DNA of 64,000 bases from Enoplolaimus lenunculus (GCA_030248215.1 JASANG010000116.1:36946-100945); one strand, 5' to 3'. Counted from the stretch's first letter, positions 24,134 to 36,137 are shown. Made by a program: numbers and translations. Notes: a model not told the origin generated them from the sequence alone.

Positions 24134-27100
24134 TTAAATGGAATACTGGAATTGACAATTTTAACATTATTGCGTAAAAAGCACAAATTTATAAAATACT
24201 GTCAGATTGTACGATACGAATTGAAAAACCTTTAACCTTTTCTCGTATTCAATTGAGCGATATTTTGTAAAAATGTGAAAGCAACACATACAAGATATAG
24301 CAAAGGCATACCCAGGGTGGGGGAATTTTATAGATGTCATGTAATTTTTGCCTCTGTGGGATTTCGGAACTTTTTTAAACGGTATCGTGAGAAAGCATCA
24401 CTGCCAAAACTGTTAGAGAATGTAACCTCTATTTCCAAAGCCCTGGCTTCGCCCCGTAGAAATAGTTAGAGCAACATTAAATATAGAAAAAGTTGAACTA
24501 TTCATATCAAGTAAACATAGTACACAATAAACACAATTTCAAAAATAATTTCAAAGTAGAAAAAATACTATTAAACTATGCACTTTTAACCCATTTAATG
24601 TGTACGATTTATGTGACTGTAACGATTTTTGTACTTCAGATATCCCCTAGAAAAGGCTAACAATTGAGGTGAATGAAGCGAATCATGCCGTATTTGATCT
24701 CTCAGAGCACACCGTTGCGGGGCTGGACCAGGCGAGCCGCTTGCACACAAACCAAGTCAGTATTGCTGTCATAACTTCTCTCGTTCGCTTGCGCTTGCCA
24801 ACTTTTTTCAATATTCAAGTTTAAAAAGTGTTACGAGTGACGGCAATTTTAACGAAGACACAAGTGTCAGATTCGTCGACTATACCAGCACAGTACTTAA
24901 TTTTTTTGGTCTAGTATACTTTAACCCACAGGCTTTGGCTTAGGGATTGGAACGCATTTATTGTTAAATGTTGGGGGAAGTGTAAAAGTGGAAAATACTG
25001 TATTTATTGGATAACACAAAATTGGAACTCCAAAACGGGCCCGTAGCAAAAGACGGGGGCAGGGGGCTCGCCACTCTTTGGCAAAATTTTGCGCCCCCCT
25101 AAAATTTTTTCAACCTTGTTTGCAGGTCATTGAAAACTTTTGTATGCCCCTAATAAAGTTTTTTTAACACCCCCGCACAATGTAAATTTCATTTAATTTG
25201 ATTTTAGCTCAGAACGAGTTGAATCACTCAGTCTGAGTTAGTACTGTCAGAACTCCGAATTTTGAGTTGATTCAATTCATTTTGAGTTAATTAATCAACT
25301 CACACAGAGTCAACTCACTCAGAGTAAGAATCAACTCAACTCAGAGTGAATTAGTGTTTACTGATATTAATTCGGAAATAACTAACTCGATAGCCGAATT
25401 GATTAATCAACTCATTGGAATTTACAGTGTAACAAAGTGAGCTGGCTACGTGCCTACACCATAATCCTATATCGGCGACTGGTAAACAGACAGACGGTTG
25501 CTTTTGGAGACGGCGTGATCAAAGAGTCCATGAAACAACAGTGGAATCAAATTGCCCAAATGCAACAATTGTCCGAATAACGATTGCTCAAACGACAATT
25601 GCCCAATTGCCACATTTTTCATGAAATCATTGCCTAAGCGCGGCAGTTGCTCGGACGAAAATTGCTGAAGTGCGACAATTGTCCAAACGTCCCAACTGTC
25701 CACAATACAACACATCGGCGATCGCAGCGAGCACTTAAGTACTAAGGACCGTCACCCAAAAAATTCAATTGGCCTCTGTTGTGTACATTTCAAACTTTAA
25801 ACTGTCCGTGTTTGCATAGGACCGTATTTTGAATTTGGATTAGAACCAATAAATCGGTTAAAGACTCGCAAGCTAAGGAAATGAAAAGTAGCATATTTGT
25901 TAAGGTAAATAGCCGGATGCTTTTGGCAACCTGAACTGCAGCAAGTATATGAATAACAAGCAGCCAACTGAAAGTGTCACAAAGACGGCGTTAATAAAAA
26001 GATTTTTTAAGAAATTCTTGCAATTTTGTCTCTTTGAATACGTAAATTCGCAAATTTTGAGAAACATATCTGCGGAGCTCAAACGATAACTCAACATGAA
26101 CTAATCAAACAATAGTGGAATGCTGATACATGAATAAAATATTTATCATGCGATTGCGACGAATTACGAGAACGAAAGATATCGGAATTTCCGACGATTA
26201 CTGTACATATAACGGAAACGGACATTGCCTAAGACTGGAAATAAAAATGGCAGCAAATATGAATATCCGGTTGCGCCCTGCATGCAACCCGTTAGTAAAT
26301 ATGAACCCTGAACTGATATACATCAGTAATAAAATGGACCATACGGAACCATGACCATTGGATTAATTTTGACGAATCTATATTGAAATTGTACTTAAAA
26401 TCGGAAGCACGGCGTCTTAGTGCAATTTTTCTCAGCTTTTTTGTGTTTTACAAAACATCATTTCTCATCACACAGTCCTTATAATATTTTACTTACTTTT
26501 ATAAATGTTCTCTATGAGTTTGAAATAAAACAATACTTACAGATAAATAAGTTTGCGTTTCGACTTAACGGTTTAAATAAAACTTTTGACAGCTATTTTT
26601 GTGCTATAAAAATACTAAATATTGCTGGCTTACTAATTTCGGCATGGTGCATATGTCGCAGACCAATCTTCTATTCAGACCAATTACTAATTGACCTGTT
26701 CCAATGTGCTATTTGATGCAATGCAGTTTGACCTGAGCTAAAATGCTATAGAACCTGTAGACCAATCAGATTTTATTACTTGGACAAACACTATGCCGGT
26801 AAATCAGGGTTTGGTCTTATACATCACTGTAGTTTTACGAAATCTCATAATCGCTACTTGGTCAAGGCCAAACTGCCATTTTCTTCGAAAAGCAAATTGT
26901 CCTAGACCAATTTTTTAATTAGCCTGAATATCAGATTAGCCTACGACATATATATTTTGCCAATGTATAACCGCCTCCCGCATAAACATTTTGAATTTCT
27001 ATTTACATCTCAAATCTGATTTGAACCTAAAATTAAAAGCACCGGATTCTAGGATGGCACGCGTTTCACCACTCAGCTATAGAAGCTTGACGTTCGAGCG

Positions 27101-27218
27101 CGAGTTGTCAGATTCGTATTACGAATATGTGTTATGTATTAATTGTTAAATACTACGCATTGAACATCTGCTGCATGAACACATTGTGCAACTTTTGTCG
27201 ACTGTAGATCACCTACTC
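24131..27218. other. Gene-free stretch with a GAGTTGA-rich foldback
   Basis: No exon that I can support. From about 25203 to 25432 there are repeated ACTCAACTC/GAGTTGA words in both orientations, ending at TTACAGTGTAAC. This is probably a diverged relative of the GAGTCA element at 21173. Around 26980-27200 a decayed copy of the tRNA-like element core is visible (CCACTCAGCTATAGAAGC, antisense). Confidence 0.45.
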
Positions 27219-27405
27219 GGCCCATGTATAGAACAGGACCGGAACGTTTCCCGGCGGGACTGTAATAGACGAAGCTTAAGCTTTAGACTATTTTTTGCTT
27301 AGGCTATGTATAGACACATTATTACGCTTAGGCTTAGGCTTAGGCTTAGGCTTGGCTTAGGAATATGCCTATACGACTGTTCCGGCCCTGTTCTATACAT
27401 TGGCC
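27219..27405. mobile_element. MITE family 2, best-preserved copy
   Basis: It starts GGCCCATGTATAGAACAGG and ends CCTGTTCTATACATTGGCC, near-perfect inverted ends. The interior has AAGCTTAAGCTTTAGAC and an uninterrupted TTAGGC array (about 27326-27352). Confidence 0.85.
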
Positions 27406-28341
27406 ACCTACTCTATGCAGTACATGGTTGTTATGTCCTAAAGTTTTGCGTGTATATACTTAACATTTTCCGAATTTTAATTTTTTTATCATACCAGTAA
27501 TTGGTACGTATCAATTTAAGCATTGTGGTGTAGAAAATAATTTCATGTGAATTTTTCGCAAAAATATCTAGGCAGAAAAAATCTGTCTAAACTTTTAGTC
27601 AGCATATATTCCTATGTTTTATATTATGGTGAAAAATGTGTGCAAAATCTATATTTGATTCACTTTCCAGCTTTTAACGTAAATCGAATTGTGTGTGGAA
27701 TTTCCGCTGAATTTTTCCATATTAAAAAAAACGAATATATTTTGCAAAATGAAGAGAATTTTACGATGCCCGTAAAAGTTGAACGTTTAATATTTAAAAT
27801 GTTCTGTAATAAAATTTGCACCTGGAAGCAGTGCTTTCACTGTGGCAGATTCGGAATTTCAAAAGGGGGAAACATGCGATGTACCTAATTGCTAATGTGC
27901 AAAGTGAGCGAAAAGCCGAGCACAATTTTAGTATAATAAAGCTTAATCTAAAATTTTAGTTTCGATCCCTGTTGGAGGTAGTATTTGAGTGCCCATTTGA
28001 ACCCGCCAGTGAGTATTGAAATTTTTGGTCAAATATATTTATGGTCTTCTAGTTTCTGCTGCGATAACTTTATATAAATTGGTAGTGAAAAATCGTCCTA
28101 AATTTTTAGAAAACTTATTTTTACACTTTTTAGTAGGCTTTTGTGATTAGTCACCGAAGCGAGAGATCAGAAGTAGAAGGAAGTCCTTTATACTCTTTCC
28201 CTCACAAACCTAAAGCTGAAGCCTAAATATAAGCTAAAGCCATTGTCTGAACCTAATGATGAAACTAAAGTCAAATTTCAAAGTCTGAACATTTCAAAAA
28301 CTGTTGCGGAATGTGCATATGTTCAGAAGAAACCAAATTAA

Positions 28342-28567
28342 TATTGTGCAAAAAATGGTGAATCAAATTGACTCTCTCTGAAGTAGGCTTTTCCTGACTA
28401 CACAAACTAAGTCAAAATTCAACTCCGTCAGCGTCAAATTCCACTCACTGACTCGCTCAGTGAGTCAAATTTTACTCTGGCGGAGTCGAATTTGACTCGG
28501 TTTGTGCAGTCCGGAAAAGCCTATTTCGGGGAGAGTGAATTTGACTCACCATTTTTTGCTGTGATGT
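28342..28567. mobile_element. Tc1/mariner-like MITE (GAGTCA family), second copy
   Basis: Inverted ends GTGCAAAAAATGGTGAATC and GACTCACCATTTTTTGCTGTG surround GAGTCAAATT palindromes. It is the same family as 21173-21377. Confidence 0.75.
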
Positions 28568-28590
28568 AGGACCAACATGCAGTTTGTTTT

Positions 28591-28860
28591 TAACCCCTTC
28601 TCACATTGAGTTGCCTGTAGGCAACTTAGCGTAGTGTATATACGTTAAATAGTATATATCGCACCGTGTTTAACAATTGCAACACGTATACTTTGTACTA
28701 AATCACCACAAGACGTGAAAGCCCCCTCGGGCTCGAGCGTCAAGCTCCTATAGCTGAGTGGTTATGGTTTACATCTCCCACTCCAGTCACTGGAGTTCGA
28801 ATCCTAGCGTAAAAGTAGGTCTCAGGGGAAATAGAAAATATTCATGTGTGAAAGGGTTAA
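28591..28860 (+). mobile_element. TIR element with internal tRNA-like promoter (plus copy)
   Basis: The ends TAACCCCTTCTCACAT and ATGTGTGAAAGGGTTA are inverted repeats. The interior has TAGCTGAGTGGTTATGG (A box) and CTGGAGTTCGAATCC (B box). The mix of transposon-like inverted ends and a pol III promoter is unusual. It is the same element as 9477-9745 in the opposite orientation. Confidence 0.7.
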
Positions 28861-29043
28861 TGTGTGTTGCCAATGGATATTTGACAGATATGAGACAAAA
28901 AGTAGTTTATAATTATAATCGCAAATCCTGTAATGTGTAAAATACCTACGGAGAGTTTTGTTTAGAAACTGCTCAATATTTTGCTGAAATTTTGTTCCGT
29001 CGTAGTGATTTTTTTCAAGCAGGTCTCCAATTTTAGAAATTAC

Positions 29044-29167
29044 GGCCAATGTTGCTTTTAGGGGCGTAACAGTAGTTTAAGCGTGTTTCTAGGCCTAAGC
29101 CTTAGCCTACGCCTAAGCAAAAATGTAATCTAGAAACCTGGACTGCCCCTAAAAGTAACATGTGCCG
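29044..29167. mobile_element. MITE family 1, short copy
   Basis: It starts GGCCAATGTTGCTTTTAGGG and ends CCCCTAAAAGTAACATGTGCC. The interior has GCCTAAG words. Confidence 0.75.
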
Positions 29168-30911
29168 AAATCACAATTAATCCGAAAGTAATTTTTTGAA
29201 GAGCTGCGCTTTGGATCGTCGCTCTGTTTAAGTGTTTTAGTTGGTAATTATTAGGTGGATGGTTCGCTCTGATCAACACAACGGTGGATGCAGTGGTAGG
29301 GCGGGATGGGGCGGTCGACCCCTTCACCAGACAATTTTTCGTGAAAAATGCTAAGGTGTCTATTAAGTAGCTTACAAATATATACTACTATTAAGATGTT
29401 CATGTATTTTTTAGATCAGCAGAGTGTGCTGTCCTGGTTACATCTAACAAATTTCGCCTGTGGTACTATTTTTATGTGAGCTAAATACAAATATTAAAGT
29501 AGCGATGTATCTAAACCTAGGGATTGACCACAAGCCAACTTATGCTTAACTTAAAGGGCCAGAAGTTTGATTTTCGAAGCGGTCCGAGCGACCTTATAGG
29601 AACGGTCTTGTTTGTACCAAACTTGATATAATTCGCATGCCTGAGCAAAGTTACACACAATGAATTGAGACTGAATCTCTTATTTGTGCTCGCGAACGAA
29701 CAAACGACCAATTTTAATCCGAGGGTTTCGTTGGTTGGTTAACAATTTCTTTATCAGGATGTATCTTTTGTCTTAAAATTCTCTAAGATCCAAGCTAAGT
29801 CTATTTCATTGTCCATTTAGTACATGACTAACAGTGCGATTAACCGAGAATTTGAAATTTGTTTGTTTGCGAGCGGTGAAAATGTGTAATTTGTATACTA
29901 AACCAATTTTTAAAAAGTATGCTTTATATCAGTTTGAATATTGGATTTAAAGGCATGGGCGTAGATAGGAATTTTCAAACAAACATGACGATATTTAAAA
30001 ATTTTGAAAGCATTTCTTGTGTAGCAGCAATAACAGTTTCTAAGTATATCTGAACAACTGGCTAAAGTACGCTTTTATTGCGGGGTAACAACGGACATCG
30101 CGTATTTTATCACATCGGTGTTATTCAGACAAATTATCCTTTCACGGGCCCATGTACTGAAGAGGTCCCTCCCAAAATCCGCGGATATCCCCCGCAAAAT
30201 ACGCACTAGTGCCTGTTCACCCCTTGGAAAGTTTGCACTGTTCGAGTCATAAAGAGATGACGCAGTCAATTCGTCCCCCCTTGTGTATTTTCCGGATTAA
30301 TTTGTAAACAAAAATGCATTTGATCATCTTGTTCAGTCGGTTGCTGAAACCACCTCAGATCAAAGGACTAAAAACATTTGGAGACTGTTTCAAAAGGATA
30401 AGAAGGTACAATCATGTAGGGTTTCTTTGGCTTACTAGTAATACTCGCTCTATTTTATCGTTCTACCTTTAAAATTCTGGTTTATGTTTGATGAATGGAA
30501 ATTTTCCGGCGGGAGGATATACAATTTAGAAAGCTTGCATTGCAACAAATTTCCAACAGTACCTACTCAGATATTTTACAGTGATTTTTTTCAAATATTT
30601 ACCCCAAAACATTCAGATTTCCGAGACCATCTTTATTGCTAACCAGGAGTTCGTTTGTTTCATGACAGAGATATTACGCTGCCTACACAGAGAGCGCTGC
30701 ATCTGTCAGGATCAAAGGGGAAAGTTGAGTTGGTTTGTATTGTTGTTCGGGTTGTCCTGAGCAACAAGTTTACGTTTGCGACGGCTCGCTCCATGTCTCT
30801 ACTGGAATGTTTTAGCCCTCTTAGCATGTCGAGCTGGCAATAGGCCTACGTAGATGTTAATGAATACTGACTTGTACCTACTGTTCATTTCAGTAAGCAG
30901 TAAACAAAATA

Positions 30912-31102
30912 ATGGCGTGCATTATACATGGTGTTGATTACATATCACCATCAATACCGTACATATTATCGTTTGGAACCAATGGCATGATATATTCAGG
31001 TGTCCTTACTGGGCCACACAACGCAGTCCCTGGCGTTATTAATCCAAGGGGTCATGGCAGATCGGTGAGGGATGGCTTGACAGCGAGATATTTCGTTGAA
31101 CA
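30912..31102 (+). CDS. Possible first coding exon of an unknown gene
   Basis: A 64-codon frame from ATG at 30912 that ends at an excellent donor (GTTGAACAG then GTACGATAT). The encoded segment has a balanced composition unlike nearby chance frames, with GTNGMIYSGVLTGPHNAV and PGVINPRGHGRSVRDGL. I do not recognise the family. The ATG context is AACAAAATAATGG. A later exon may lie at 32345-32490 and a terminal one at 32789-33219. The phase I infer for the terminal exon does not join directly to this donor, so at least one intermediate exon is needed. It could also be an isolated exon of a fragmented gene. Confidence 0.4.
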
Positions 31103-31692
31103 GGTACGATATATTTGTTTGACACTTTTATAAAATAAACTTTTTAAACACCATTCACAAATGCAAGTTTTTATAGCGGGAACTCAAAGCTTCAATGCGC
31201 AACTGCAAGTTTTTGTGCCCGAAATTTGTTGCTGCAACACACGTGCAAGTTTTCGCAGCACATAAATTGCAGCTGCAAGTTTTTAATTGGTTTTCGAACA
31301 AAACTTGAAGTGGTAACATGCAGCTGCAAGTTGTTGCTCCAAAACTATCACATTCAATTCGCAGCAGCCAATAATTTTCATGAAATCTGCTTCTTGTAAA
31401 TTACAGCTGTGAGTTCTCGATACAAAAACTTGCACGTGTGGATGGGGCTTTCAACAAGATGGCGAAAAAAGCGAGCTGACTACAGTCGACATGGAACGCA
31501 CCAATAGGAGACCTTTCAATATGTATTCATTTCCGTCAAGTAAAGTCACTATACTGAATTATTAATAACAATTTGCCGATTTTACAGAAACAATAGTTTT
31601 ACTCGGTTTTTTGATGCCCGGTCCGGGTTAATCCGAATTCCTCGGTACAGCACACCAAGCCTTTTACACTGATGTTTGACCATGGTTGCAAC

Positions 31693-31865
31693 GGCCGATG
31701 CATAGAACAGGAGCCGAATTTGGAACAATAGTATAAGTATATTCCTAGGCCTAAGGGTAACAATGAGCTTATACCTAAAGCCTAAGTAAAAAATCGCCTC
31801 ATGCTTAAGCTTACTGTATTCCAGTCCCGCAAAATAACGTTCCGCCTATGATCTTTACATGGACC
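31693..31865. mobile_element. MITE family 2, diverged copy
   Basis: The left GGCCGATGCATAGAACAGG and right GCCTATGATCTTTACATGGACC are family-2 ends. The interior has GCCTAAGG/GCCTAAG and AAGCTTA words. Confidence 0.6.
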
Positions 31866-32102
31866 GTTGCAAGTAAGCATATATTTTAGCTACCACATCA
31901 TCTACAATCACATTCAACGTTGGCTCAACCGGGAACACATTATAGCAACACAAACAACACCGAAACTGACCACGAGTTATTAACAGCGTCACTCTACGCG
32001 CTATACGAAGCGCTGTTTAAGATTGGAATCCAAACTCACGGTGACGTGTTTAGTAAGTCATCGAACGGCAGAAATTGATTTAGCGTTTTCTTCGAAAATG
32101 TG

Positions 32103-32316
32103 TACACTGCGAAAAATGGTGAGTCAAATTGACTCTTTCCGAAATAGGCTTTACGGGACTACACAAATTGAGTCAAATCCGACTCCGCCAGAGTCAAACG
32201 TGCGATTGTGTGAGTCGAAGTTGACTCTGGCGTAGTCGAATTTTGACTCCACCTGTGTAGTCCCGTGGAGCCTATTTCGAAAAGAGTCAATTTGACTCGC
32301 CATTTTTTGCGGTGTA
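32103..32316. mobile_element. Tc1/mariner-like MITE (GAGTCA family), third copy
   Basis: TACACTGCGAAAAATGGTG at the left and CGCCATTTTTTGCGGTGTA at the right are inverted, with TA at both edges. It is filled with GAGTCAAATT words. Short minus-strand frames across it are repeat artefacts. Confidence 0.8.
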
Positions 32317-32488
32317 CAATTTTGTGTTCGATTAAAAAATGTAAAATTATCATCAAGAAACAAGCAACTGGCCATCGTAGGTTCATTTTGAACAGTAATC
32401 TAGCGAGTTCTCTGCAACAAATGTATTGTAAACTTCAGAAGCAAAAATCGAATCTGTCAGTGACTGTTGAAATGCCGTTTAAGTCAGC

Positions 32489-32669
32489 GGCCAATGTAAA
32501 TAATAAGGTTGCAACAGTAGTATAAGCATATCCGTATAGCCTAACCCTAAGTGTAAGAATGAGGTTATGCCTAACCCAAAGCCTAAGCAAAACATAAGTC
32601 TGAAACTTACAAGCCTACTTTATTGCAGTCCTGCAGGGAAACGTTCCGCCCCTGATCTTTGCATGGGCC
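32489..32669. mobile_element. MITE family 2 copy next to a possible exon
   Basis: It begins GGCCAATGTAAATAATAAGG and ends CCTGATCTTTGCATGGGCC. An open, coding-like segment (about 32345-32488, including SLQQMYCKLQKQKSNLSV) runs up to and into its left edge, so the element may have landed in or beside an exon. Confidence 0.6.
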
Positions 32670-32788
32670 AATTCAACAAACAACATGGTCAGCCATCTCT
32701 CGTTTCTGTTTCAATTGCAGCGGTTTGTTTAATATTTATATATAACAATAAACAAACAAAATTATGTGCTTAGATTAATTTATTTCAG

Positions 32789-33219
32789 ATAAACCCTTAG
32801 TGTTATTATGCAATAACGAATGCATTTTTAATCATTTTTTGTTGAACCTTGACTCAGCTCAAATACTTGTTTGCCAACCTGTGATCAACCAAACGAATTT
32901 TGCGACAAAAACTCCGCCTAAACTCGACCATTGCTTTAAAATTGATGACAATGAGACCATGAACGTTAAGGAAACTGGCAAAATGTCGCATGACACGGCA
33001 AGCAACCACACAGAAATAGGACCAACTGCAAAACGTTACCAAAAAGCAATTTGTAACTGGATTGAAGATAACAAAGTAGAAGTGCATCTTGGTTATATAG
33101 GCGCGACAAAAACTCGACCGAATGGAGTGTTTTGGTTAAATTCACAACAACCACAAACGCTCGTTAACGTTGCGAACAAATATCGATTGCGGATTGAAGA
33201 ACTTATGAGCTATGACTGA
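32789..33219 (+). CDS. Possible terminal exon of an unknown gene
   Basis: It follows a strong acceptor (TTTATTTCAG at 32779-32788) and stays open for about 143 codons to TGA at 33219. The C-terminal third looks genuinely coding: KRYQKAICNWIEDNKVEV, LGYIGATKTRPNGVFWLN, then QTLVNVANKYRLRIEELM. That last segment resembles the start of a LysM motif (TL..VA.KY......L), but this is a weak resemblance. It may belong with the exon at 30912-31102. No family recognised. Confidence 0.4.
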
Positions 33220-33241
33220 ATAAAGGTTGACCAATGTGAAT

Positions 33242-33520
33242 CAGGGTGCAACCGGTGGTCTGTTACAGGTGTTACGGTGTAATTTCCCCCTTTGGAAAAA
33301 TTACATCGGTATAATTTTTCTTCCCGAAAAAATTACACCAGCCACGGCGTAATTTTTCCACCTGTAATTCCCCCCCCCGGAAAATTACACCGTTGTAATT
33401 TTTCCCCACGGAACAATAACACCGTTGTAATTTTTTCCCCATGAAAAAATTACACCGTTGTAATATTCCCTACGGAAAAATTACATCAGCTAGGGCGTAA
33501 TCCTCCACTGGTTCCGTTTT
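33242..33520. repeat. Tandem/inverted repeat beginning like a hAT-like foldback
   Basis: It opens CAGGGTGCAACCGG, the same terminus as the elements at 50855 and 56306. It continues as repeated, mutually inverted TTACACCGTTGTAATTTTTCC-type units. No matching GCACCCTG right end is found, so the element is truncated or has a diverged end. Confidence 0.55.
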
Positions 33521-33904
33521 TACCTCCACACATTATGATACAAAAATTAATGTTTATAAAGATAGGATATTCACACTAGGTCCATCATAAAACTCAGTGA
33601 TTCAGTTTTTTCCATGCTTCAACTATCAACATAATCAAAATGAGTTTGTGAAAAATTCTGCAGGTATATATTGTTATACCAGTGATCGACCGTATGTCTG
33701 GTTTTAGTTTAATATCCGGCAAAAACCGACATACGTATCCGGTTCCGGTGGTAAACCTACCGGAACCGCATATTTGCGGTTGTGATTCCAAATATCATGA
33801 AACTGCTTGTTACACGTCGAAACTTCCTCAGTGTATAAATTTAAATCTTATATCCGGTTAACATCCGGCTTCGGTATCCGGTAAATTTAGTATCCGGTCA
33901 ACTT

Positions 33905-34193
33905 TTATTGATGGCACAAAATTACTGCTCCAGCAAAATTCGACCTTTGGCTCGGCTAAAATTTTCTTCATAAGTTTCAGTGTCACAGGTACGTTTTCCG
34001 CAGCCGGAAAAATGAACGAGGTGCATTCTTCTTCCTTTCCTGATGATAATATCCAACAAGGTACAGCTATTCCCTGTGCAAAACGTTGTATTTCTTCTAT
34101 GTCATTTAGGTAAATTTTGAGCACGTCAAACAAACATCCGAGGTGTGCGTTCTCCAACAATATGTTTACATGGGTTCTATGGTTCCCCACAAC
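33905..34193 (-). pseudogene. Minus-strand coding fragment, unidentified
   Basis: An open minus-strand segment with protein-like composition: HVNILLENAHLGCLFDVLK, then LNDIEEIQRFAQGIAVPCW, then ENVPVTLKLMKKILAEPK. Its upstream side abuts exactly on a family 2 MITE (34194-34377). Its downstream side runs into a CCGGATAC-rich repeat where the stop codon lies (33858). On the far side of the MITE, 34394-34490 on the minus strand reads SAVSCGFLTIAIGKYEELP before a stop, possibly another piece of the same gene. I do not recognise the protein. It may be a live exon flanked by repeats, or a broken gene. Confidence 0.3.
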
Positions 34194-34377
34194 GGCCCAT
34201 GTAAAGATCAGGGGAGGCAAGTTTTTCTGTGGGACTACAACAGGGTAAGCTTAAGCGTTAGACTAATTTTTTGCTTAGGTTTAGGCTTAGGCTTAGGAAT
34301 ATGCTCATTCTTGCGCTTAGGTTTAGGCTTAGGAATATGCTTATAATACTGTTCCGCCCCCGTTCTTTACATTGGCC
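34194..34377. mobile_element. MITE family 2, full copy
   Basis: It starts GGCCCATGTAAAGATCAGGG and ends CCCCGTTCTTTACATTGGCC. Two TTAGGC/TTTAGGC arrays lie at about 34276-34300 and 34315-34333. Confidence 0.8.
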
Positions 34378-34485
34378 CCCCAGCTATAGTTTATTAATGT
34401 GGTACGGAAGCTCTTCATACTTTCCAATCGCAATCGTCAAGAAGCCACATGAAACAGCTGATATATCAGAACAGATAAAATTTCC

Positions 34486-34795
34486 GGCCCATATTTACTA
34501 TAAAGGCCGTCCCAATTTCCCGGGACACAAATATACCCGGAGTGCACACTTATGCGCTCCTGTTTACATATGCACAGGCAGATATATTTACGTAGGATAT
34601 ATATATATCCTATCTGTCCCAAGTGTCCCACCTGTCCCATCTATCCAACTGTCCCACTGTCTCATCTGTCCCGCTGTCCCAATTATATTTTTTGAATGTA
34701 CTCCTGGTACATTGCTGTCCCGGGAAAATGGGACGGGTACTCCTGGTACATTTGTGTCCCGGGAAAATGGGACGGCCTTTAAAGTAACATTGGCC
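34486..34795. mobile_element. TIR element with short CTGTCCCA array
   Basis: The ends GGCCCATATTTACTATAAAGG and CCTTTAAAGTAACATTGGCC are inverted. CCCGGGAC blocks occur at both sides, with a short (CTGTCCCA) array and a TATATATA core. It is the same architecture as 22151-22870, in reverse orientation and with a much smaller array. Confidence 0.8.
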
Positions 34796-35955
34796 AAATT
34801 TGCAATAAATTTTTTTGATACTTTGCGCGCCCCAGTCCGAGAACTGCTTAATGCGTGGTGGAGGCAGCGGCCTTCCGTATGGCGTATGGTTCCCTTAAAT
34901 CACGGGAGGTTCAATGGCTTCGAACACTGATGCATGGTATGAATGACCAGGGAATAAACCAGATACCGTTTCTGATAAACGTTCGTATACGCCTCCGCTA
35001 TGAATATACGGGAAATTCCACTATTCTTATGATAATAATTAGTAAAAACTGGCACGTCATAACTGTTCGCTTTGAAATAAAATAAAAATAATCAAAATTA
35101 TAAAATTTAGATGCATCCGCTACACTGCGTATTGTTCTGCAAGATGTCTAAATCGCTCAAATAGAACACAGAAAATAGATATTATATTGTTTAACAGTTT
35201 ATGTTTTAGTTGCATATACTGTACTACAATACCACTGATCACTGACCAGCGACGAGTAACTGCGCTTAAATTAGCGAATAAACTCGTAATTTTTTTTACT
35301 GATGCGAAGCAACACCACTTGCGTTCTGAAGGTCCATATATGATATCTTAGGCTCGGATTTAAGAAAGAATCTTGCTAAACAAAAGGCTATTTATTTCAA
35401 AAAAGATCTATAAGCACTGATGTGTTAGACGGCTACCCTGCTAACTTAGATAGATAGACATCAAATGAGAGAGACCTCGCGGTGTTTAGACACAGTTGGT
35501 TCGTTACACAGTGTCTAAATACTAGAATATCTGAATGCAATTGGGTTAAAACTACACTGATAACATAGTTGGCACAATTGCCCACTTATGTATTCATTCC
35601 AGCAAGCAACATGAATAGAAAAGAAAGACTCAGCACTGCATCTAGAATACAGCAAAAACAACAAATAACATAAATGAATCAAATATAAACTATCACTTAT
35701 ACCATTACACACTAATGTGCAACGAAATTTTATTATATTCAAACAACTTTGATAGAAAAAATGAAGAAATCTCAAATATATGTGCTCGATTATAGATTAT
35801 GCGTATTGAACACCCCCCCCCCCGTACACGGCGGTTTTTATTGCAAGCTTGAGAAATGACTGTCAAAACCATTTTGCAATGATTATCAAAAAAGCCGTTA
35901 ATATGATTACCTGAACCATCCAGTAATCAATCCTAACACAGCTGACGTCAGATTT
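34796..35955. other. Gene-free stretch
   Basis: No supported exon. A pure C run lies at 35812-35823. The remaining frames are short chance frames. Confidence 0.4.
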
Positions 35956-36137
35956 AACCCTTTCCGGCATATTATTTTCCATTTTAGCACACTCCTAAAC
36001 TCTCAAGCTAAAGTTCGAACCACTCAGCCACAAGTATTAGCTTGTTGTCCAAACACTGTGCATTGTGCACTTGTTTTAAGCATAGAGTTTTGCAATTAGT
36101 TGCTTATAGGATGTACATGATATGCGGGAAAGGATTA
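35956..36137. mobile_element. Short, decayed TIR element with tRNA-like remnant
   Basis: The AACCCTTTCCGGCAT left end and ATGCGGGAAAGGATT right end are inverted. The antisense remnant AAGTTCGAACCACTCAGCC is a collapsed B box plus A box of the 28591-28860 element. It ends about 70 bp downstream of the ETFB stop. Confidence 0.5.

Noticed and set aside
27326-27352. Telomeric DNA (TTAGGC)n
   Set aside because: The arrays are short, interstitial and always inside MITEs with inverted ends on both sides.
34271-34930. 219-codon plus-strand frame
   Set aside because: It runs across a family 2 MITE, unique sequence and a GGGACA-type element; it is a composite of repeats.
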